NCBI RefSeq assembly: GCF_007752345.1
Contig: NZ_CP036299.1
Span: 682,001-746,000 of the forward strand
Source of the DNA: Planctopirus ephydatiae
Lineage (GTDB): Bacteria; Planctomycetota; Planctomycetia; Planctomycetales; Planctomycetaceae
Reading direction: 5' to 3'
DNA: 64,000 bases
Shown here: positions 16,979 to 25,344 of the stretch, in pieces
Position numbering within the stretch: the stretch's first letter is position 1
Layout of the letters: every line of letters begins with the position of its first letter
Notes under the pieces: model-generated
What the model was told of the DNA's origin: nothing
Database searches by the model: none
What the model saw: the letters and a program-made list of their open reading frames with translations, nothing else
Position numbers and translations under genes: made by a program

Positions 16979-17003
16979 TACGAATTGCCACTTGAAATCG
17001 CGT

Positions 17004-17063
17004 GTCGTGGCTCACAAAAACATGCTTGCCCAAGGCTGCAAACATGGTACATAGAGCCACGAC
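17004..17063. repeat. Dispersed intergenic palindrome, copy A
   Basis: An outer perfect 10-bp inverted repeat GTCGTGGCTC (17004-17013) / GAGCCACGAC (17054-17063) encloses an inner imperfect one, CATGCTTGC (17021-17029) / GCAAACATG. The inner 37 bp match copy B near 27002 at 32 positions. It lies after the histone-like gene and may also terminate it. Confidence 0.7.
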
Positions 17064-17124
17064 TCCATAGATCGCGTGCAGCAGATCGGTAAGCCTCGTT
17101 CTAAGTGGTTGCCGGAGGTTTCCC

Positions 17125-18834
17125 TTGGTTTTTGAACCGGCAAATCGCGCAGTGAACCCTCATGATGACATAGTAATCATCACAATAGCGTCGTGGAAAA
17201 CCTGGGTGGTGGGCTGGCTGGGATTACTCGTTGCAAGCCTGATACTGGCCCCGATACCTGCGGTGAATGAAACACATTACCTGGGCAAAGCTCGACACTT
17301 TGCAAATCCTGCCTGGTGCGAGAACGATTTCTTCCTGAATTCTCCCAGCGTGCATGTCGTGTTTTTTGCGAGCACCGGCTGGCTGCCCCCATTTTTCGGC
17401 ATGACAGCCACTGCCTTACTGGTGCGAGCTGCTGGCCTTTTCGTGCTGGCTTATGGGACTTATCGCCTGAGTCAGGTGCTGGGGTTGTCTAGTGGCGGTT
17501 ATCTTTCCGGACTGTGGTTATGGCCGGTCCTGGTGGCGACGATCAATGTTTCTGGCGAGTGGATTGTCGGTGGAGCCGAGTCCAAAGTTTTTGCCTATGG
17601 TTTTTTGTTCTGGGCGATGGCCAGCCTGTGTGATGATGAATCGCTTCTGACGAAATTATGGGCCAGTTTGTCGCTGCTGGCGTGGTCCGTGGCGTGGCAT
17701 CCGATTGTCGGATTGTGGGGGGCACTGATCATTCTCGGCAGCCTGGTGCTGCAATCGATCTTGAATAAAGATCGACCGCTTCGAAGCGCAGATCCTGATA
17801 CGAGTGCCGGAACACGATCAAGTGGTCTGCTGGCAAACCTGTTCCTGTTGGCCGGCTGGCTGGCCGCCTTATGGTCGATAGCAGCGGCTCTGCAGGTCAG
17901 CCTGATGAGTGGGGCCGATGAAACTATTCGGTTTCAGGCCAACTACCTGCAGGTGTATTACCGCCTGGCCCATCATCTTGACCCCATGGCCATTCCCGCA
18001 ACCGCATGGCTGCGCGGGATCTCGGCGGCGGGATTAACTTTTGCTGCCTGGGTGGTGCTAACTCACAGTGTCTTTTTGAAAAGTGCTACATTCACCCAGC
18101 GCAGGGCGTGGCACCTGCTGGGTTGGTCGGCTCTCCTGGCGATTCTGCTTTCCATTGCTGGATTTCTCATAGGTTTTGGCCCGCGTCCGGCTGAGAAAAT
18201 GGCGGGCTATGCCTGGCGCATGGTGCTCCTGAAGTTCTACTTCTTTCGTATGGCCGATGTGCTGGTGCCCTTGCTGCTATCGTTCTCACTTGGCGAGTTG
18301 TCGATCATGGCCGCATGTCGAATGAAGCGACGAAACAATGTGACTCCCTGGCTGTTGAACAGATTCGCACTTGTGGTACCGGCCATGATGCTGGCTGTGC
18401 TGGTGAGTTTTGCGGTCAGCAGGCATGGCTCGTGGAAAGGGATTTCGGTGGCGATCAAGCAGCATCATGATTGGCAAGCGACCTGTGATTGGATTTTCCA
18501 GAACACGCCTCGAAAGACTTTGTGCTTCGCACCGACGGGGCACACTTCACTCAAGTGGTATGCCGAGCGGCCGGAATATGTTTCATTCAAGGATTGCCCG
18601 CAAGATGCGGCTGGAATTGTTGAATGGAACAACCGCCTGCTGATCATTACCAACTGGCTGCAGACACAATGGGGCAATGGTTTGGATGCGAAACCCGCTT
18701 TGATCACCAAAGCGGGATTAAAAGATCTGCATGAACAGACAGGTTTGCAACTGTTGATTACGGATCGACTCGGGCCGTTTGAATCAGAGCCCGTCTACCA
18801 GAATGACTCTTACCGCATTTACGAACTTCCCTGA
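17125..18834 (+). CDS. Multispanning membrane protein, DUF6798-like
   Basis: A 569-aa protein. The start is TTG 17125, supported by a perfect GGAGGT at 17114-17119 with 5-nt spacing. About ten to twelve hydrophobic segments run from WVVGWLGLLVASLIL near the N-terminus to about residue 435. The soluble C-terminus (~440-569: WQATCDWIFQNTPRKTLCFA, SLKWYAERPEYVSFKDCPQD) resembles the DUF6798 region found in planctomycete membrane proteins, which look like glycosyltransferase or O-antigen-type integral proteins. Its reaction is unknown. I see no catalytic motif. The neighbour 178 bp downstream is another membrane protein of unknown function. Confidence 0.83.
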   Translation: MVFEPANRAVNPHDDIVIITIASWKTWVVGWLGLLVASLILAPIPAVNETHYLGKARHFANPAWCENDFFLNSPSVHVVFFASTGWLPPFFGMTATALLVRAAGLFVLAYGTYRLSQVLGLSSGGYLSGLWLWPVLVATINVSGEWIVGGAESKVFAYGFLFWAMASLCDDESLLTKLWASLSLLAWSVAWHPIVGLWGALIILGSLVLQSILNKDRPLRSADPDTSAGTRSSGLLANLFLLAGWLAALWSIAAALQVSLMSGADETIRFQANYLQVYYRLAHHLDPMAIPATAWLRGISAAGLTFAAWVVLTHSVFLKSATFTQRRAWHLLGWSALLAILLSIAGFLIGFGPRPAEKMAGYAWRMVLLKFYFFRMADVLVPLLLSFSLGELSIMAACRMKRRNNVTPWLLNRFALVVPAMMLAVLVSFAVSRHGSWKGISVAIKQHHDWQATCDWIFQNTPRKTLCFAPTGHTSLKWYAERPEYVSFKDCPQDAAGIVEWNNRLLIITNWLQTQWGNGLDAKPALITKAGLKDLHEQTGLQLLITDRLGPFESEPVYQNDSYRIYELP

Positions 18835-19012
18835 GCGGATCACGCTGAGGATTTGCTGTAAGTTTTTTTGTTACCGGCAGTAATTCCTCGCATCCAACCA
18901 AGTTGAATTCTCTGAGCAGGACTCGTCGGCTCGTTGCTGACAATTCCTGAAATTCGCAGCACCTATTCTTCAGAAGTATGAAGATTCCACGGAATCAATT
19001 GGGATTTTCGCG

Positions 19013-20002
19013 ATGCCACCACTCCCTCCATTCGAAGTGATTCAAGACAAGATTGTCTATCTGATTCTGCCAGCACTTCTGGGAGGTTTCCTGATCCCGC
19101 TTGCGAGCATTAGGTGGCCAAGGCTTGCCAGAGCCGCTCTGCCTGTTGGCATTTTGACTGGTTTCGCGTTCCCCAACCTTTTTGAACAACGGCTCAACTG
19201 GTGGCCTGTGAATCCGAATCAATGGTTGTCGTTCGAGCACAGTTGGTACAGCCTGTTCCCGGCCACCGCTCTGTGTCTCATTGTGGGGGCATTGACCACA
19301 TTCTTTGCGGAAAGGTTTTCCGCCAGAGCGATCATGGGCAGGGTGGCATTGGGCTTGAATGTTGCCGCAATGGTGTTTGCGGGCTGGTGGCTCGCACCAG
19401 GCGATTTGAAGTGGAATCAAACGCTGATTCCACAGCCAGTCGCAGCTGGCATTCTGGGTATCACCATGATTGCTATCGCTTGTTTACTGACGATGGTCTG
19501 GCAAGCAACTGCCGGATCAAAGGCGTGGATATGGCTGGCGTTCCTGTGGGGGCTGGCCAGTGTCACAGTGATGATTCACGCGCATTCGCTGGTCTTTACC
19601 GATCTTGCGATTGCCATGAGCTGTGGCTTGTTTGCTGCGGGGATTGTTCCTGCATTCCAGGTAAAAAAATCGAGCGAGAATTGCGACCTGGGTGGAGAGG
19701 CTCACGGATCGTTCCGTGAGAAAGTTTTCGCTCTGGGATCTTCGATCGGTAGCTGGACAGGCCCGGCGGTGTTTTATCCTGCGTTAACGCTGGGGGCTGC
19801 GACCAACACCTATAGCGATCTACCACTACTGACATTCTTTGCTGCGGGCATCATGCCTTTGAGTTTGGCGATCTTTCTCATCCCGGCCCTTTGGCCAAAA
19901 TGTCCTCACCGCAGGCTGATCTATGTGACGATCGTGCTGGCACTGCCGGGGATATTGGCCATGATCCTCGCCGTCTCGAATGAGTCGATTGGTGTGGGAT
20001 GA
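19013..20002 (+). CDS. Multispanning membrane protein of unknown function
   Basis: A 329-aa protein with about eight to ten hydrophobic segments (for example LPALLGGFLIPLASI, IMIAIACLLTMVW-type stretches and LVFTDLAIAMSCGLFAAGIV). No family is recognised with confidence; it has the look of planctomycete-restricted membrane proteins. It ends at 20002, 33 bp before the rsmH start, so the two may be co-transcribed. Confidence 0.75.
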   Translation: MPPLPPFEVIQDKIVYLILPALLGGFLIPLASIRWPRLARAALPVGILTGFAFPNLFEQRLNWWPVNPNQWLSFEHSWYSLFPATALCLIVGALTTFFAERFSARAIMGRVALGLNVAAMVFAGWWLAPGDLKWNQTLIPQPVAAGILGITMIAIACLLTMVWQATAGSKAWIWLAFLWGLASVTVMIHAHSLVFTDLAIAMSCGLFAAGIVPAFQVKKSSENCDLGGEAHGSFREKVFALGSSIGSWTGPAVFYPALTLGAATNTYSDLPLLTFFAAGIMPLSLAIFLIPALWPKCPHRRLIYVTIVLALPGILAMILAVSNESIGVG

Positions 20003-20035
20003 TTGTGCCAAGCGGGTTGGTATGATGGAAAGATC

Positions 20036-21172
20036 ATGACCGAGTCAGATCCGCCATTTCCCGATGAAGTTCCCGAATCTTCTCCCGTTGAGCCTCATGC
20101 ACCAACGCCTGTGCCAGGACAAGATCCGGGGAAGCGTCCTGCGCGGAGGGTGCGTTATGCGGGGACACATCCCCGAAAGTTCCACGAGAAATATAAGGAA
20201 CTGGCCAGAGATCGTTACGCGGCAGATGTTGAGAAAATCCTGAAGAGTGGCAAGACTCCTGCAGGAACCCATCGGCCGATTATGGTCGATGAGATTCTGC
20301 AGGTTCTCGCTCCTCAAGCGGGTGAGCGGGGTATTGACTGCACATTGGGATTTGGTGGCCACGCACAGCAGCTTTTAAGAGCAATCCAGCCGGATGGTTG
20401 CCTGCTGGGAATTGATGCAGACCCCATTGAACTCCCGAAGACCGAAGCCAGATTACGGAATGCAGGTTTTCCTGCCGAAACGCTGATTGTGCAGCGAACC
20501 AACTTTGCTGCGTTGCCAGGCTTGATCCCTGCTCTGTTGCCTGGTGGTGCCGATTTTTTACTGGCCGATCTTGGTTTATCTTCCATGCAGATTGACGATC
20601 CGGCACGGGGATTTACTTTCAAAGTCGATGCCCCACTGGATATGCGGATGAATCCATCGCGAGGGCCCAGTGCTGCTGAGTTTCTCGCGAAGATCGATGT
20701 GAAAGGATTCGCAAAACTGCTGGAGGATGCTGCTGATGAGCCGTTGGCCGAACCCTTGGCCAGAGGTTTGTTGGCTGCACAACAGAAATCTGCCTTTGTG
20801 ACGACGGGACAACTAGCCGAGGCTGTGCGCAAGGTTCTGGCGACAATTGGTTCATTTGATGAGGAAGACGTGACCGCGACCATTCGTCGGGTGTTTCAAG
20901 CCATACGAATTGCTGTGAATGATGAGTTTTCGACGCTGGAAATTCTTCTCAAGTCGATTCCACACTGTGTAAAGGCAGGTGGCCGGATTGCCATTCTGAC
21001 ATTTCACTCAGGTGAAGATCGGCGTGTGAAGAAAGCGTTTCAGGCAGGCTTGGCAAGCGGAGTCTATCGGGAAATTTCGAGCGAAGTGATTCGAGCGACT
21101 CCTCGGGAACGGCACGATAATCCCCGCTCAATCCCTGCAAAACTTCGCTGGGCCATCCGCTCCAGTTCCTGA
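20036..21172 (+). CDS. rsmH: 16S rRNA (cytosine1402-N4)-methyltransferase RsmH
   Basis: A 378-aa protein from ATG 20036 with GGAAAG upstream; the frame is open to 20003 but that extra piece lies in the gene junction. All RsmH landmarks are visible: RPIMVDEILQVL, SAM-binding TLGFGGHAQQLL, ADLGLSSMQIDDPARGF, PLDMRMN, VFQAIRIAVNDE, AILTFHSGEDRRVKK and the C-terminal NPRSIPAKLRWAIR. It methylates C1402 of 16S rRNA in the ribosome decoding centre. The family is usually ~310 aa; here ~80 acidic/Pro-rich then basic residues precede the core. The usual mraZ/dcw partners are absent from both sides. Confidence 0.95.
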   Translation: MTESDPPFPDEVPESSPVEPHAPTPVPGQDPGKRPARRVRYAGTHPRKFHEKYKELARDRYAADVEKILKSGKTPAGTHRPIMVDEILQVLAPQAGERGIDCTLGFGGHAQQLLRAIQPDGCLLGIDADPIELPKTEARLRNAGFPAETLIVQRTNFAALPGLIPALLPGGADFLLADLGLSSMQIDDPARGFTFKVDAPLDMRMNPSRGPSAAEFLAKIDVKGFAKLLEDAADEPLAEPLARGLLAAQQKSAFVTTGQLAEAVRKVLATIGSFDEEDVTATIRRVFQAIRIAVNDEFSTLEILLKSIPHCVKAGGRIAILTFHSGEDRRVKKAFQAGLASGVYREISSEVIRATPRERHDNPRSIPAKLRWAIRSSS

Positions 21173-21195
21173 ACTGATGCGGGGCAATCACGCTT

Positions 21196-21226
21196 TCTTG
21201 CTCCGAGCCGCAAGCATGCCACACAG
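21196..21226. repeat. Dispersed intergenic palindrome, degenerate copy C
   Basis: CTTGCTCCGAGCCGCAAG followed by CATGCCACACAG lies between the convergent ends of rsmH (21172) and the twin-arginine propeller gene (21233). It matches the core of copy B, with TTGC/GCAA arms kept and the leading CATG lost. It may act as a terminator for either gene. Confidence 0.5.
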
Positions 21227-21232
21227 CAAAAT

Positions 21233-22522
21233 TCAGGCTGGATCGTGATAAAGCTGCAGAACGGGCTCGAGATCGATGAGATAAAGCTGGCGACCATTCC
21301 CCCCATGAGGTGAATCGATGCAGGCGAGTCGACCATTGGGGCTGCTGCGAGGGTGATTGTCGCAGCGCCATTCGCCAGTGTACGCCGGTGGTGAATGAAA
21401 ATGCCCCAGTGGATATCGCTGTCCAGTGGGGACATGAAACAGGTAAGGATGCTGCAGACGTGCTTGATCGGGGTACGTATCATTCAGAATCCACGCGGTC
21501 GGTGCCGCTTCAATGCCTGTGAGATAAGTGTTATGTCCATTGACCGTCATCACTCCGGCACCTACTGCTTCGACTTCAGCCGTGCGGTCGCGCAGATGAT
21601 AGAAGCCAAACGGCTTTCCTTGAGGTTTTGTCCAGGCGGTAATGGTTTCGGGATCACGCCACACAAAGTGGGAGGTTTCCCCCGAGGGATCGATCACGAA
21701 CAGATCGCTGCCATCACGCCTGGCTGTGAGCATGCGAGTTCGAAAAGCGACTTTCGAATTCACTGGTTTCCAGCGATGCAGGAATGTGAAGCGGCTGCCA
21801 TCGGGATTGATCAACAGATGATTGAACCAGTGCTTGGCCCCCTGCATATCGGGAAGTGAAGGGCCGAGTGCCGCGACCTGAGCAATCGAAATAAGAAGTT
21901 CGGATGTTCCTGTCTGCAGGTTAATGTTCCAGATGCCGGACGCTTTGGGTGTCAACTCGCCTTTGAAAGGGTCGGCCAGACCGGTATATCCGTATCCTGG
22001 GCGGACATCATTCAGGCGGCGGAAGTCGGTCGTGATGGCCGACTTTCCATCGGGTGCCAGCGTGTAAATGGCCGAATCGAGCAGTTGGCTATCACCTGTC
22101 GAGAGATCATAGATTCGCGATTGATAGTGGTGGGAACCGCGTTCATTCCAGATCACTTTGGAGTTCGAACCAGGGAGCCACTGCAGCATACATCCCTGCT
22201 GCCAGCACCAGGCGGTCGTCGCACCTAAGCGGACCCACTGATCGTTGTTGGCCAGATCGACATAGCCGATCTCGATTTCGTCATCGGGCTTCAGGGAGCG
22301 ATGCTCGAATTTCGTTTTCATCCCCAGCACTTTGGTATTGGTGGGGTCGAATTGCAGCTTGTCGTAATAACCAAACCAGTGGTGGCCTGGCGCGTGCGTG
22401 ATGGCACGGACAGGAGGTAGTTCTTCCGCTGGAGTGCCGCTGCACCAGCCATTTCGATTCAATCCCGCGGTTAATAAGGCGAGTGCAGCCGACTGTTTGA
22501 GGAACTGGCGACGATGCAACAT
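21233..22522 (-). CDS. Twin-arginine exported beta-propeller protein
   Basis: A 429-aa protein. It starts MLHRRQFLKQSAALALLTAG, a twin-arginine type signal. The remainder has repeated propeller blades with SRIYDLSTGDSQLL, APDGKSAITTDFRRL, NPDGSRFTFLHRW and RDGSDLFVIDPSGE, which resemble TolB/WD40-like or oligogalacturonate-lyase-like propellers. A His pair in GHHWFGYYDKLQFD and HLRDRTAEVE may hold metal, but this is speculative. No catalytic assignment is made. The gene converges with rsmH and is followed upstream by the PNPOx-like gene on the same strand (140 bp gap). Confidence 0.83.
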   Translation of the reverse strand: MLHRRQFLKQSAALALLTAGLNRNGWCSGTPAEELPPVRAITHAPGHHWFGYYDKLQFDPTNTKVLGMKTKFEHRSLKPDDEIEIGYVDLANNDQWVRLGATTAWCWQQGCMLQWLPGSNSKVIWNERGSHHYQSRIYDLSTGDSQLLDSAIYTLAPDGKSAITTDFRRLNDVRPGYGYTGLADPFKGELTPKASGIWNINLQTGTSELLISIAQVAALGPSLPDMQGAKHWFNHLLINPDGSRFTFLHRWKPVNSKVAFRTRMLTARRDGSDLFVIDPSGETSHFVWRDPETITAWTKPQGKPFGFYHLRDRTAEVEAVGAGVMTVNGHNTYLTGIEAAPTAWILNDTYPDQARLQHPYLFHVPTGQRYPLGHFHSPPAYTGEWRCDNHPRSSPNGRLACIDSPHGGNGRQLYLIDLEPVLQLYHDPA

Positions 22523-22662
22523 GGCGGTGACTCTTCGTGGCTGTGGAGATTTCTCGAAGTGGAAGGTCCCTTATCGTCAGTTAGTGCCTTGGTAGAAATC
22601 AAGTCTCTGTTCAGTTCGATCACAAGCTCCCATCATCCGCAGAAATCGTTTCGAGAAGCAGT

Positions 22663-23340
22663 TCACGTTGCGATCCACTGATGATCGACCTGTTCAGCCC
22701 GGCAGTCGAACTTGAGTCGCAGGTGTCCTGCCGGATGCAGGTCGTACCAGTCGATTTCCAACACCCTCGCCAGAAGGACACAAAAGTTTGGCCGGCCAGC
22801 CAGTAGTTCCTGCTCTGTCAAATCTCGGCCTCGAAGTTCAGCCGGCAAGGTGCTGATGGGCCCGGGAAGTGGAGCACCGGGAGCCTCGGTCGAAAGATAG
22901 CTTTTGCGGCTGGAAGCAGGCGTTTTCGACCATTGGGAACTCGCCAGTTCGTCTTCTGTATGCAGAGAGATCTGGGACATGACGCGTAATTGAATCGCAG
23001 CGGCAGGGTCGTAGAACGTCCAGGATGCGTGAGGATTCCACTGCAACTGGTTGATCTTGGGAGATCGCCGATCGACATGGGCCACGAGTTGACGACTTTG
23101 GGGCATCACGTCTCTGAGGATCACTGTTCGAGCCGCTGGCAAGTGACCATCCAGAGTCGCCCCATCCAGTGTGGCCCCATCCAGTGTGGCCCCATCCAGT
23201 GTGGCCCCATCCAGTGTCGCCCCATCCAGTGTCGCCAGTACAGGTGTTCGCCACGGTGACTGTCGATCTTCGACGGCTGCCAGCAATCGGATCCAGAGTT
23301 GATCCCACACCCAGGCAGGTGACTGACGAGTCTCGTGCAT
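22663..23340 (-). CDS. PNPOx-fold flavin protein with inserted ATLDG repeat
   Basis: A 225-aa protein from ATG 23340, with AGGAAG about 12 nt upstream; a longer frame to 23403 overlaps the next gene. The order PVLATLDG, LPAARTVILRDV, KINQLQWNPHASWTFYDP, AAIQLRVM and C-terminal WYDLHPAGHLRLKF matches FMN-binding pyridoxamine-phosphate-oxidase-like proteins of the AlmA/HugZ-neighbour class. Family role: binding or oxidising with FMN. The residues between LATLDG and HLPAARTV contain six tandem ATLDG units where a typical member has one, so the hairpin is extended by 25 residues. Function may be retained if the loop is exposed. Confidence 0.85.
   Translation of the reverse strand: MHETRQSPAWVWDQLWIRLLAAVEDRQSPWRTPVLATLDGATLDGATLDGATLDGATLDGATLDGHLPAARTVILRDVMPQSRQLVAHVDRRSPKINQLQWNPHASWTFYDPAAAIQLRVMSQISLHTEDELASSQWSKTPASSRKSYLSTEAPGAPLPGPISTLPAELRGRDLTEQELLAGRPNFCVLLARVLEIDWYDLHPAGHLRLKFDCRAEQVDHQWIAT
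23146..23235. repeat. 15-bp in-frame minisatellite, six units
   Basis: Six tandem 15-bp units at 23146-23160, 23161-23175, 23176-23190, 23191-23205, 23206-23220 and 23221-23235. Three are identical (CCCATCCAGTGTGGC); two differ by one base and the first unit by several. Each encodes ATLDG on the minus strand, inside the PNPOx-like gene. Unit length is a multiple of three so the frame is kept. Confidence 0.95.
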
Positions 23341-23393
23341 GTTGGGGATCTTCCTGTTCCTCGGCCACACAAATCGACAGAAAGATTTCCGTC

Positions 23394-24134
23394 CTATTCC
23401 CACATATCCTGCGATGTGCTGAGTTCACGAGCCAGGAAGGGACGAAACGAGACTAAGGTGGCGAGTGCATCGTTCCCTTCGAGCCCGAATGAGCCGTAGA
23501 GGATTTCGAGAGCGTCGTTGACGCTGGCCAGCCTGACATCTTCGACAAGTTGCCGGGCATGATCGAAAAACCCTGCATCCTGATCGCATCGCGCCAGGAA
23601 GTGTGAGGCCGCCAGTTCGGCCCGTTCCATAGGAAGAGCACTCATCAAGGCAAATGCCTCGCCTGCTGCCAGGATATCCCGGCAGCGAATTTGTCGGAGA
23701 AATTGCCCCCAGGTCGATTCAAAATCCGACGCCTGAAGATTTGAAAACTCTCGTTGATCTCGATGAGAAGTTTGTTCGGTCGGGCTTTGGTTTATGGGGC
23801 TCGCATTTTTGGGAAGATCAAAACGCACCTCCAGAGATTTGTAGGTTGCGAAATCTTTGGAGGAAATCAGATCTTCAGAGCGAAATTCTTCGGCGTCGAA
23901 ATGAGGTGGGGGCTGAGGAATATTGTCGACCGGGAAATTCCCGATGATCTGGTTAATTAACATCAGTTTGGAGCCGTACTGCTCATAGAGCAGATCAATT
24001 TCGCCGCGATAGGATTCACCCATGGCGTCATCGATGAGATCATCGAAAGAGTCGATGATCTGTTCGGACATTCGATCTGCAAGACTCTCGCGAAGTTTAT
24101 GCAGAATTTCCAGTGCTTCCGCACGGCGTTGCAT
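23394..24134 (-). CDS. Hypothetical soluble protein
   Basis: A 246-aa protein, charged, alpha-helical, with no signal or membrane segment. It starts at ATG 24134 (MQRRAEALEILHKLRESLAD) with an internal motif SFDDLIDDAMGE. A middle acidic/polar part (EEFRSEDLISSKDF) and a C-terminal helical region (AAGEAFALMSALPMERAELA) follow. No family is recognised. The stop at 23394 lies 53 bp before the PNPOx start on the same strand, so the two could form an operon; no function is inferred. Confidence 0.65.
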   Translation of the reverse strand: MQRRAEALEILHKLRESLADRMSEQIIDSFDDLIDDAMGESYRGEIDLLYEQYGSKLMLINQIIGNFPVDNIPQPPPHFDAEEFRSEDLISSKDFATYKSLEVRFDLPKNASPINQSPTEQTSHRDQREFSNLQASDFESTWGQFLRQIRCRDILAAGEAFALMSALPMERAELAASHFLARCDQDAGFFDHARQLVEDVRLASVNDALEILYGSFGLEGNDALATLVSFRPFLARELSTSQDMWE

Positions 24135-24566
24135 GCTGATTTATCCTCTCTTTAGGGTGCCGTATCCTCACCTTAGGATGATGGGAAGTCCACTAAAACT
24201 GTTGCCACATGTTGCTTTTTTGCGACATTGTCTACGAAGCACAACATCAATCATTACGTTCGCCAGAAGCGACGCAATCGTTAAAACTTGACGCTGAAGT
24301 GAGGCAGAACTGAAGTCAAGTTGATCGCCGAGCGGCCAGAAATGCCGAAGCTCGGAGCTGATTCAAAAATCAAGAAAATCACAAGTTGTTGCTTTGTAAT
24401 TCGTTGCGTAAATCAGAGTTCCTCTTGTGCCCCGTATGGCACGGCGACTGCGTTAGCTGTCTCCCATCAGATCATCATGAGCGAAACGAAAAAAATCGCG
24501 TCTTGACTGGCTCCGAGGGTGTGTGGCCGGCGCGATTTGCAAGAATTCTTGATCAGGAGATGCATC
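24135..24566. other. Divergent intergenic region, no gene seen
   Basis: 432 bp between the 246-aa protein (minus) and the Tyr/Gly-rich secreted protein (plus). Short frames here have no start context or protein-like composition. It probably holds two divergent promoters; nothing else is seen. Confidence 0.6.
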
Positions 24567-24875
24567 ATGTTTCGTAGTCTCATTCTGAGCGCAGTCATCG
24601 CAGGCGCAACCATTTGGGGGACTTCTCAAACTGCGGATGCCGGTGTAAGAGTGCGAGTGGGACCACAGCCCAGGGTGGTTGTGCGGCCGGTAGCAAGGCC
24701 TGTCTACCGCAATGTCTACGCACCACCTCGCTACGGCTGGTACGGCAATCAGGGCTATGGATATCCGGGTTATGGATATCGTAACGGTTACTATCAGAAC
24801 TGGTATGGTCCACGTTACGGATACCGTAGCGGGTTCGGCATCAACACACCGGGTTTCGGGATTTATGTCCGATAG
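24567..24875 (+). CDS. Small secreted Tyr/Gly/Arg-rich protein
   Basis: A 102-aa protein from ATG 24567, with AGGAGA just upstream. The signal peptide MFRSLILSAVIAGATIWG ends near TADAG. The mature part is dominated by Arg, Tyr and Gly: VRVRVGPQPRVVVRPVARP, then YGYPGYGYRNGYYQ repeats. No Cys is present. Similar low-complexity secreted proteins occur in planctomycetes; a wall or surface role is possible but not shown. A strong intrinsic terminator follows, so it is a monocistronic and probably well expressed gene. Confidence 0.83.
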   Translation: MFRSLILSAVIAGATIWGTSQTADAGVRVRVGPQPRVVVRPVARPVYRNVYAPPRYGWYGNQGYGYPGYGYRNGYYQNWYGPRYGYRSGFGINTPGFGIYVR

Positions 24876-24905
24876 ACACTTGTGATCGACAGTTCCAATC
24901 CTTTT

Positions 24906-24951
24906 GCCCTTGTCAACTGCGTTCAAGACGCAGGCATGACAAGGGCTTTTT
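24906..24951 (+). terminator. Rho-independent terminator of the Tyr/Gly-rich protein gene
   Basis: GCCCTTGTCA (24906-24915) pairs perfectly with TGACAAGGGC (24937-24946), followed by TTTTT at 24947-24951. Inside the loop CTGCGT/ACGCAG (24917-24922 / 24928-24933) forms a second stem. The stop codon is at 24875. Confidence 0.9.
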
Positions 24952-25075
24952 CGTTGCATACTGCGAGAGAATAGTGCTTTGTTGCCCGAGGGTGTCCGTC
25001 AGAGGTTCCACTTCCAAGATCACTGCAGCACCGATCTTCAAAGCGTTATCGAGCTGACGTTTACGGACAAAATAC

Positions 25076-25333
25076 ATGCAAATTGATGAACTCAAGATGA
25101 AGACCGTTGTAGACTCGGAATTCCGGGTGCCGGAGTTTATCCTTATTGAGTACGGTGGATGGTTAACCTTGGAAGTCGATCTGCTCGCTAACCCAGGCAG
25201 ATCGAATCGAATCATCAACCAGATTGATGGTGAACCAAGCCCAGACAGAACATGGCGTAGCGGCCAGCTCGAGTGCTGGAATCTCGATAGTAGCGCTGAA
25301 TTTCATCGTTCTTTTGCCCTCGAATTGCCTTGA
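25076..25333 (+). CDS. Possible small hypothetical protein
   Basis: An 85-aa frame starting at ATG 25076 with GGAC about 8 nt upstream. It ends 11 bp before the pyrophosphorylase start, which would fit an operon. Sequence includes FILIEYGGWLTLEVDLLAN, plausible as a beta-rich domain, but third-position GC is near 50 percent, lower than nearby genes. No family is recognised. It may be a real but low-confidence gene or chance. Confidence 0.35.
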   Translation: MQIDELKMKTVVDSEFRVPEFILIEYGGWLTLEVDLLANPGRSNRIINQIDGEPSPDRTWRSGQLECWNLDSSAEFHRSFALELP

Positions 25334-25344
25334 CGGAATAACAG

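Larger units (their letters stand above)
24876..25344. other. Region between terminator and pyrophosphorylase gene
   Basis: 469 bp containing the intrinsic terminator (24906-24951) and one small frame at 25076-25333 listed separately. Nothing else is seen. The promoter of the pyrophosphorylase gene may lie here. Confidence 0.5.

Noticed and set aside
23146-23235. CRISPR-like array
   Set aside because: Units are 15 bp, directly adjacent, with no spacers, and lie inside a coding frame.
22838-23428. Alternative frames across the 15-bp repeat that encode repetitive peptides
   Set aside because: They are shadows of the minisatellite in other frames; only the PNPOx frame matches a known fold.
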